From: JANNRA01 sp031401035
GTDB taxonomy: Bacteria > Desulfobacterota > Binatia > HRBIN30 > CADEER01
DNA: 5,435 nt
Assembly: GCA_031401035.1 (NCBI GenBank)
Contig: JANNRA010000184.1
Span: 1-5,435 of the forward strand
Direction: 5' to 3'
Positions 1 to 5,435 of this stretch are shown here, in pieces. Position 1 is the first letter of the stretch, and every line of letters begins with the position of its first letter. The notes below the pieces were generated by a model that worked only from the letters and a program-made list of their open reading frames with translations, was not told the origin of the DNA and ran no database searches. The translations under genes were made by a program, and so were the position numbers.

Positions 1-80
1 CGCGGGCGTCTCGCCCGCAGCGTAGCGCGCTGCATGGCTCGCTCACACCCACGCGCTGCGCTGCGGGCGAGACGCCCGCG
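1..80. repeat. Nested GC-rich palindrome (20-bp perfect arms)
   Basis: Positions 1-20 are the exact reverse complement of 61-80. Pairing continues inward to about 29/52 with one G-T pair (23 with 58), leaving a loop of about 22 bases. Each arm is itself a palindrome: GCGGGCG-TCT-CGCCCGC at 2-18 and GCGGGCG-AGA-CGCCCGC at 63-79. The element can therefore fold as one long hairpin or as two short ones. It lies outside any convincing gene and starts at the first base of the window, so it may extend further left; the right flank GTCCCAG (81-87) would predict CTGGGAC just outside. From memory, GC-rich palindromes of this style occur as dispersed intergenic repeats in high-GC bacteria. Only one copy is visible here, so the repeat-family reading is an inference. 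Confidence 0.75.
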
Positions 81-118
81 GTCCCAGCTACTGCCCCCAT
101 GCGCGCGGGATTTCGCGC

Positions 119-148
119 TTGTGAATCATCCGGGGCGGCGACTAGCGT
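119..148 (+). promoter_or_regulatory. Weak candidate promoter for the propeller gene
   Basis: TTGTGA (119-124) and TAGCGT (143-148), 18 bases apart, match four and three of six bases of the sigma-70 -35 and -10 consensus. A start near 155 would leave out the ribosome binding site at 150-153, so either the promoter lies elsewhere or the two signals are alternatives. A small stem GCGCG/CGCGC (103-107 with 114-118) lies just upstream. The evidence is weak. Confidence 0.2.
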
Positions 149-149
149 C

Positions 150-153
150 GGAG
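150..153 (+). promoter_or_regulatory. Ribosome binding site for the propeller gene
   Basis: GGAG sits seven bases before the ATG at 161, a good Shine-Dalgarno core at normal spacing. It supports ATG 161 over the in-frame ATG at residue 7 and fits the signal peptide that begins at residue 1. Confidence 0.6.
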
Positions 154-160
154 AATCGCC

Positions 161-2950
161 ATGCGTCCCCATCTCACAATGGCGGCCCTGATGGCCGCGC
201 TGCTGCTGTCCGCCGCGCCCGCGGCGGCGCTGCGGCGCGTCTACGTCGCCAATCTGCGCGCCGACTCGGTGGCGGTCGTCGACGCCGACCGGCGCACGGT
301 GCTGGGCGAGATCGCGGTCGGCGACGAACCGGACGGCGTCGCCGTCAGCCCCGACGGCGCGGTGGTGTACGTCGCCAACTTCGCCGACGACTCGGTGTCG
401 GTGATCGACACCGCCAGCGACACGGTCGTCGCCACCATCGCCGTCGGCGACGGGCCGGTCGGCCTCGCCGTCAGCCCGGACGGCGGCGAGGTGTACGTTA
501 CGCACAAGCTCGGCGGCAGCGTCGGCGTGCTCGACACCGGTACGCGCACGCTGGTCGCCAGCATCGGCCTCGACGCCGGCAGCGGCCCCGATGCCGTCGC
601 CTTCACGCCCGACGGCAGGACGGCGCTGGTGACGCGTTCGTTCCGCGACTCGGTGGCGGTGATCGACACCCGCACGCGACGCGTCGTGTCCTCGGTCGTC
701 GTCGGCGACCGGCCGAACCGCGTCGTCGTCGATGCCGGCGGCGGCTACGCCTACCTGACGTTGTTCGGCGGCGTGCAGAACGACGACGGCTCCGTCTATC
801 GGCTGATCGAGCTCGAGCTGTCGAGCCTCACCGTCACCAGGCGCGCCATCACCGACCGGGAGCCGATGGGCCTGGCGCTGTCGCCCGATGGACGGACGCT
901 GTTTGTCGCCGAGCAGGACAGCGTCGGCCGCTTCGCCGTCGCGTCGCTCAGCCGTGTCGGGACGGTGCCGCTCTCGACGCTGGTCGGCGCGGTGGCGGTG
1001 CTCGACGCCCCGGACGTGCTGCTTGCCACCCTGCCATGGCGTGATGGTCTGCGCTTTCTGCCGGCCGGGTTCGGCTTCGATCCAGTCCAAGGTGGCACGA
1101 CGCTGGCCATGCCGTTCGGCGCCTACGCGCTCGCCGCCCTGCCGGCGCGCGATCCGGAGCCGCTGGTCGCCGCCATCCACGAGCCGGCGTTTGGCGTCAA
1201 GCTCGACCCCTCGGCGCAGCTCGCCGTGCGCGTCACCGCCGCCGCCGGCAGCGCCCCCCTCGGCGCCTGGTCGCTGGTGCTGCGCCGCCGCGACGGGCGC
1301 GAGCCGGATCGGCCGCTCGCCGGCGGCGACACACCGGTGCGCGAGGCCGTTGTCGCCACCGTCGCCGGCGCGGACCTCGCCGCCGGCGCGGCGTGGACGC
1401 TGCTGCTCACCGTCACCTCGCCGGACGGTCCGGTGACGACGCGCGAACGCCAGTTCTTCGTCCCCGACCGCCGCTACGCCGCGGTGCCCTTCAGCGGCTC
1501 GCGCATCGAGTACGAAGCGCGCGTCGAGATGAGTGCGGATGGCCAGCGCTTCGTGCGCCCCAACAGCGGCGGCGTCCGGGTGACCGACGCCGTCACCGGC
1601 GTGTCCGAGTATGTGATGTCGCGGCTGACGCTGACCGACCTCGACCGCGCCCGCCTGAGCCGCAACGGCCGTCGGCTCGGCGTCCTCGCTGGCGGCGTCG
1701 CCGGCAGCTTCGACCTCGAGACCGGCTTCTTCGCCCTCGCGCCCTATCGACCGTACTTCATGGACCTCGATGCCGAGGGTCGCTGGTTGGCCGGCTACCG
1801 CACCAACGACCGCGACGAACGCTACCAGCTCTTCGACCTCGCCACCGGCGAGCGCCGCATGCTCAGCGCACAGGACGGCGACGAGGCCTCATGCGCCAAC
1901 GAGGAGGCGCAGTTCGCGCGCATCAACGCCGACGGCACGCGTCTCGCCTTCGTCACCGGCCTCGAGCTCGGCCTGGGCCCGGCGACCGGCTGTCGCCTGA
2001 TCGCCTACGACCGCCTGGCCGATACGTTTGCCGTCGTCGCCGAGCTCGGCGACCGCGCCAGCGACGCGCCGTCGCTGGACGACGCCGGGGCGCAGTTCGC
2101 GGCGGTGCTCGGGCCGAGCGGCAGCGCCGCCGGGCCGCGCCGCGCGACGCTCTTTTATCTCGACTCCGGCGCGACGCGCGAACTGCTGCCGGACGTCGCG
2201 GCGGACGCCTACGATGCCGTGCTCAGCGGCGACGGCACCGCGGTGCTGGTGTCGAGCTGCGCCGATCTCGACCCGACGGTCGGCAACGCCGACGGCAACC
2301 ACGAGCTGTTCCGTCTCGACCTGACGAGCGGCGCGCTGAACCAGGTGACCGACACGCGCGGCGGCGCGGCCGACTGTACCAGCGGCGGCGGCGAGCCGTA
2401 CGCGCCGCTGCCCAGCACCGACGGTCACATCGCGTCCATCGGCGGCCGCGACGGATCGCAGTACGGCCCGCAACGCAGCGAGCGCAACGGCTTCGCCTTC
2501 GGCGCCGTGCGCACCGTGCCAGTAGTGGCCGGCAACACGCCGCCGAAACTGGAGGTCGAGGGCGCGACGGCGATCGCCCCGGGCGAATACTTCTCGCTCC
2601 TGGCGCGCGCCGGCGACCGCGACGGCGAGATCCCGGTGCTGTTCGCACAGGTCGGCGGACTCGGTCTGCGCGAGGGCGCTTCGTTCACCCTCGACCGCAA
2701 CGACCCGCAAGCGCGCTTCGTCTGGCGGCCCACCGTCGACGACGCCGGCGAGCACCTGCTGCGCGTCGGCGCCTTCGACGCCCGCGGCGGGGAGACCGTG
2801 CGCGAGGTGATGCTCGCCGTGTGCCGCTTCCGCGTCGACGCCGCCGACCGCCGCACGATCGCCGAGGCACTCTTCGCCCAGCTCCCCGCCGGCTGCGGCG
2901 ACGCCGACCGCAACGCCGACGGCGTGCTCAGCGCCGCGGATCTGCTCTGA
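161..2950 (+). CDS. Secreted YVTN/TolB-like beta-propeller protein with C-terminal dockerin-type EF-hand loop
   Basis: A 929-residue exported protein. Residues 1-23 form a signal peptide: short basic start, hydrophobic core, then APAAA before Leu24. Residues 27-327 look like a YVTN-family seven-bladed propeller, with clear units starting at 27, 69, 111, 156 and 198 (VYVAN...VIDT...SPDG pattern) and degenerate ones near 247 and 286. Residues about 335-435 read as an Ig-like beta domain. Residues about 440-787 are TolB/WD40-like repeats (for example a 'NHELFRLDLTSGALNQVTD' unit), with paired cysteines typical of exported proteins. Residues 796-887 look like a second Ig/cadherin-like domain (starts TPPKLEV). 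The C terminus has Cys888, Cys912 and one EF-hand loop, D916-x-N918-x-D920-G-x-L-S-x-x-D927, two residues before the stop. Such proteins usually act in binding or scaffolding in the periplasm or at the surface. No catalytic motif was seen, so the ligand is unknown. It appears to be a single-gene unit. The reading frame is certain; the function is only a fold-level call. Confidence 0.92.
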   Translation: MRPHLTMAALMAALLLSAAPAAALRRVYVANLRADSVAVVDADRRTVLGEIAVGDEPDGVAVSPDGAVVYVANFADDSVSVIDTASDTVVATIAVGDGPVGLAVSPDGGEVYVTHKLGGSVGVLDTGTRTLVASIGLDAGSGPDAVAFTPDGRTALVTRSFRDSVAVIDTRTRRVVSSVVVGDRPNRVVVDAGGGYAYLTLFGGVQNDDGSVYRLIELELSSLTVTRRAITDREPMGLALSPDGRTLFVAEQDSVGRFAVASLSRVGTVPLSTLVGAVAVLDAPDVLLATLPWRDGLRFLPAGFGFDPVQGGTTLAMPFGAYALAALPARDPEPLVAAIHEPAFGVKLDPSAQLAVRVTAAAGSAPLGAWSLVLRRRDGREPDRPLAGGDTPVREAVVATVAGADLAAGAAWTLLLTVTSPDGPVTTRERQFFVPDRRYAAVPFSGSRIEYEARVEMSADGQRFVRPNSGGVRVTDAVTGVSEYVMSRLTLTDLDRARLSRNGRRLGVLAGGVAGSFDLETGFFALAPYRPYFMDLDAEGRWLAGYRTNDRDERYQLFDLATGERRMLSAQDGDEASCANEEAQFARINADGTRLAFVTGLELGLGPATGCRLIAYDRLADTFAVVAELGDRASDAPSLDDAGAQFAAVLGPSGSAAGPRRATLFYLDSGATRELLPDVAADAYDAVLSGDGTAVLVSSCADLDPTVGNADGNHELFRLDLTSGALNQVTDTRGGAADCTSGGGEPYAPLPSTDGHIASIGGRDGSQYGPQRSERNGFAFGAVRTVPVVAGNTPPKLEVEGATAIAPGEYFSLLARAGDRDGEIPVLFAQVGGLGLREGASFTLDRNDPQARFVWRPTVDDAGEHLLRVGAFDARGGETVREVMLAVCRFRVDAADRRTIAEALFAQLPAGCGDADRNADGVLSAADLL
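239..751 (+). repeat. Tandem coding repeats (42-residue YVTN units)
   Basis: Four consecutive propeller units encode residues 27-68, 69-110, 111-155 and 156-197, with periods of 126, 126, 135 and 126 bases. The repetition is visible in DNA: GCCGTCAGCCCCGACGGCG at 341-359 recurs at 467-485 with one mismatch. Each unit carries a V-Y-V strand, a DSV-x-V-[IV]-D strand, a VVATI-like strand and an SPDG turn. Near-identity of units 1 and 2 at DNA level suggests fairly recent duplication or gene conversion. Confidence 0.75.
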
Positions 2951-2954
2951 CGCG

Positions 2955-2975
2955 GAGCCCAGCCCCCGCGGGCTC
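2955..2975 (+). terminator. Possible hairpin terminator after the propeller gene
   Basis: GAGCCC (2955-2960) pairs with GGGCTC (2970-2975). An alternative fold pairs AGCCC (2961-2965) with GGGCT (2970-2974) around a four-base loop. It starts four bases after the stop codon. No T-run follows, so it is not a canonical intrinsic terminator, and GC-rich DNA forms such stems by chance. Confidence 0.25.
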
Positions 2976-3018
2976 GCATCTCCCGGACGATCGCACCACT
3001 GCACCTCCGCCCGGGCCA

Positions 3019-3027
3019 TGCTATGCC
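3019..3027 (+). promoter_or_regulatory. Candidate extended -10 element for the two-gene unit
   Basis: TGCTATGCC contains TG-n-TATGCC, an extended -10 shape (three of six hexamer bases plus TG). Transcription would be expected to start near 3034, exactly where coding character begins in the small gene, which fits a leaderless transcript. The amidase has a similar TGCT-led element at nearly the same distance from its ATG (see the promoter at 3862-3889). No good -35 was found. This is inference from spacing and base pattern. Confidence 0.3.
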
Positions 3028-3069
3028 ACTGGCAGGCATCCGTGGGACGGTCTGCCGGGCGCGGACCTG

Positions 3070-3324
3070 GTGCGCCAGGGCCTCGAAGATCTGTGCGCCG
3101 GCCGACACACGGCGGAGGGGCTGCTGGTGGCGATCGGCGGCCCACGCCTGCGTGGGCTCGGCCTCGACGTGCCCGTGGTCGCCGGCGCCGAGCACGCGCT
3201 GTACGACCTCCTCGCCAAGGACGAGCCGGACGCGGCGCACTCGCGCTACAACGCCCTGATCCGCCGACTGGTCAGCTTCGAGCGGGGATTGGAATGTGCC
3301 AGCGCGCGAGCCGCGAACGCCTGA
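3070..3324 (+). CDS. Small conserved-looking protein upstream of the nucleotidyltransferase (possible antitoxin-like partner)
   Basis: Starting at GTG 3070, the only standard in-frame start downstream of the previous gene, this is an 84-residue soluble protein. Coding character extends further 5': the frame reads HPWDGLPGADL before the GTG, and third positions turn GC-rich from about 3034, so the true product may be about 96 residues. The codon at 3034 is AGG rather than ATG. Visible features (numbered from the GTG) are an N-terminal helix-like LEDLCAGRHTAEGLL, a G-x-PRLR-x-LGL segment (24-32), and AHSRYNALIRRLVSFERGLECA (56-77), which looks like an amphipathic helix. I recall similar small proteins encoded just before nucleotidyltransferases of this type, but I cannot name a family. 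Its end overlaps the next gene by 31 bases, implying coupling. No HEPN R-x4-6-H motif, DNA-binding helix-turn-helix or signal peptide was seen. A role as the partner of a toxin-antitoxin-like unit is inference. The frame is likely real; the start is uncertain. Confidence 0.62.
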   Translation: MRQGLEDLCAGRHTAEGLLVAIGGPRLRGLGLDVPVVAGAEHALYDLLAKDEPDAAHSRYNALIRRLVSFERGLECASARAANA

Positions 3325-3815
3325 TCGCCTTCATGCAACGCCTGGGCCGCGAACCCGGCGCGCGCGGCCGCATCTACTTCACCGGCGGCGCAACCGCGGT
3401 CATGGAAGGCTGGCGCGAGACGACGGTGGACATCGACCTCGAGCTCGACCGCGACGCCGAACGCCTGCTCAAGGCCATTCCGGCGATCAAGGAGGAACTG
3501 CAGGTCAATGTCGAACTCGCGGCGCCGCACCACTTTCTCCCGGCGCTGCCGGGCTGGCAGGAGCGCAGCCGCCACATCGGCTCCGAGGGCGGCCTGCAGT
3601 TCTACCACTACGATCCCTACGGCCAGGCATTGGCGAAGATCGAGCGCGACCACGCGCAGGACGTGGCGGATGTCGCGGCGATGCTGACCCAGGGCCTGGT
3701 GCAGGCGGAGGAACTTCGCCATCTGCACCGCTGCATCGAGCCGGAGCTGTATCGGTTCCCGGCGGTCGACCCGGCAGCCCTACGCCGCAAGCTCGACGCC
3801 GCGCTCGGGGGCTGA
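3294..3815 (+). CDS. Nucleotidyltransferase-fold protein (DUF6036-like / AbiEii-like)
   Basis: A 173-residue cytoplasmic protein. It shows the minimal nucleotidyltransferase signature: IYFTGG (27-32), then a spacer to VDIDLELD (45-52) with metal-binding candidates Asp46 and Asp48, and a likely third acid at Glu74 in VNVELA. The second half has YHYDPYGQALAKIERDHAQDVADV (104-127), with conserved-looking Lys115, Arg118, Asp123 and Asp126. This ALAKI-R...D..DV pattern is typical of the DUF6036 and AbiEii-related branch. Members transfer a nucleotide, or are presumed to, onto protein or RNA, and several relatives are toxins. The substrate here cannot be read from the sequence. ATG 3294 was chosen because GGGGA at 3284-3288 lies five bases upstream and the residues from it read as a helix leading into the fold; the next in-frame ATG is residue 14. 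It overlaps the small upstream gene by 31 bases, so the two are probably co-translated. All catalytic residues appear intact. The family call is fairly sure; the toxin role is inference. Confidence 0.85.
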   Translation: MCQRASRERLIAFMQRLGREPGARGRIYFTGGATAVMEGWRETTVDIDLELDRDAERLLKAIPAIKEELQVNVELAAPHHFLPALPGWQERSRHIGSEGGLQFYHYDPYGQALAKIERDHAQDVADVAAMLTQGLVQAEELRHLHRCIEPELYRFPAVDPAALRRKLDAALGG

Positions 3816-3836
3816 CAGGTCTGCGCGGTCGTCTTC

Positions 3837-3881
3837 GCACGCCCGCGCCGCCGCGGCTCGCTTTGCGGGCGCCGGGCGTGC
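3837..3881. repeat. Inverted repeat between the nucleotidyltransferase and amidase genes
   Basis: GCACGCCCG (3837-3845) is the perfect reverse complement of CGGGCGTGC (3873-3881), with 27 bases between. A competing stem pairs CGCCCGC (3840-3846) with GCGGGCG (3865-3871). It begins 22 bases after the nucleotidyltransferase stop and ends just before the candidate -10 of the amidase. It could be a transcription-stopping hairpin, an operator-like site, or chance symmetry in GC-rich DNA. No T-run follows. Confidence 0.4.
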
Positions 3882-3889
3882 TCTAGACT
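3862..3889 (+). promoter_or_regulatory. Candidate promoter for the amidase, possibly leaderless
   Basis: TAGACT (3884-3889) matches four of six -10 bases, preceded by TG at 3879-3880. A weak -35 TTTGCG (3862-3867) lies 16 bases upstream. The predicted start of transcription is 3895-3896, on the ATG itself. No Shine-Dalgarno sequence lies before that ATG, so a leaderless message is plausible. The arm of the inverted repeat at 3873-3881 lies in the spacer. Confidence 0.35.
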
Positions 3890-3894
3890 CGGCC

Positions 3895-5343
<1,449 letters not shown>

Positions 5344-5435
5344 CCGCCGTGACGATTGGGGACGTGGGGGGGGGGTGGTTGGGTTAGTATGGGGGGGGGG
5401 TGAGATTTTGTACGAACAACGAGACACGAGAGACG
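5344..5435. other. Non-coding tail with two G10 runs; probable low-quality contig end
   Basis: Just after the amidase stop the composition changes abruptly. Runs of ten G occur at 5366-5375 and 5391-5400, separated by TGGTTGGGTTAGTAT, followed by an AT/GA-rich stretch unlike the rest. No gene is supported. The pattern resembles sequencing error at a contig end. Read literally, GGGG (5358-5361), G10, GGG (5381-5383) and G10 with loops of 4, 5 and 7 bases would also meet a G-quadruplex pattern. Confidence 0.6.

Noticed and set aside
1..80. CRISPR array or tRNA at the left edge
   Set aside because: There is one inverted pair rather than evenly spaced direct repeats, and no cloverleaf or T-loop motif was seen.
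34..1044. Long plus-strand frame of 336 residues overlapping the propeller gene
   Set aside because: It is dominated by arginine runs, typical of a shifted frame in GC-rich DNA, and overlaps a clear signal-peptide-plus-propeller gene in another frame.
1393..3036. The upstream part of the open frame that ends at 3324
   Set aside because: Up to about 3034 it is an arginine-rich shadow of the propeller gene and then a gap with low third-position GC. Only the 3' part reads as a protein.
1889..3145. Minus-strand open frame of 418 residues
   Set aside because: It is Ala/Gly/Arg-rich with no domain, and lies antisense to the propeller gene, whose frame shows real motifs through to the EF-hand tail.
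3018..3293. ATG 3018 as the start of the nucleotidyltransferase
   Set aside because: Residues from 3018 to 3293 in that frame are a Gly/Arg/Pro-rich shadow of the small gene. ATG 3294 begins right at recognisable protein and has a GGGGA upstream.
3070..3324. Small gene as a HEPN partner of an MNT/HEPN toxin-antitoxin pair
   Set aside because: No R-x4-6-H motif is present, and at 84-96 residues it is short for a HEPN domain.

Overview
The window is very GC-rich (about 70 % by eye) with strongly GC-biased third codon positions. This bias produces many long arginine-rich shadow frames on both strands. Four plus-strand genes are supported: a secreted beta-propeller protein, a small protein whose start codon is in doubt, a nucleotidyltransferase-like protein overlapping it, and an amidase. 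The genome style (high GC, YVTN propeller with TolB-like repeats and a dockerin-like tail, a dispersed GC-rich palindrome, possibly leaderless promoters) suggests a high-GC Gram-negative bacterium of the former Deltaproteobacteria, such as Myxococcota or a Binatota-like lineage. That placement is an inference with low confidence.

Layout. Positions 1-80 hold a large nested palindrome, probably one copy of a dispersed intergenic repeat. After an 80-base leader with a good ribosome binding site comes a 929-residue exported protein (161-2950). It has a signal peptide, an N-terminal YVTN-type propeller, an Ig-like segment, a second TolB-like propeller, another Ig-like segment and a single dockerin-type EF-hand loop at the very C terminus. 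A short gap with a hairpin follows. Next is a compact two-gene unit: a small protein of about 84-96 residues ending at 3324, overlapped by 31 bases by a 173-residue nucleotidyltransferase-fold protein (3294-3815). A 79-base gap carrying an inverted repeat and a promoter-like sequence leads to a 482-residue amidase-signature enzyme (3895-5343) with an intact Lys-Ser-Ser triad. The last 92 bases contain two runs of ten G and look unlike the rest. They are probably a poor-quality contig end.

The two central genes are the only pair likely to work together. The overlap implies translational coupling, and the arrangement (small partner first, nucleotidyltransferase second) resembles toxin-antitoxin modules built on this fold, although that role is not demonstrated here. 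The propeller protein and the amidase look like independent single-gene units. The item most worth a second look is the small gene: coding signal begins near 3034, but the expected start codon there reads AGG.
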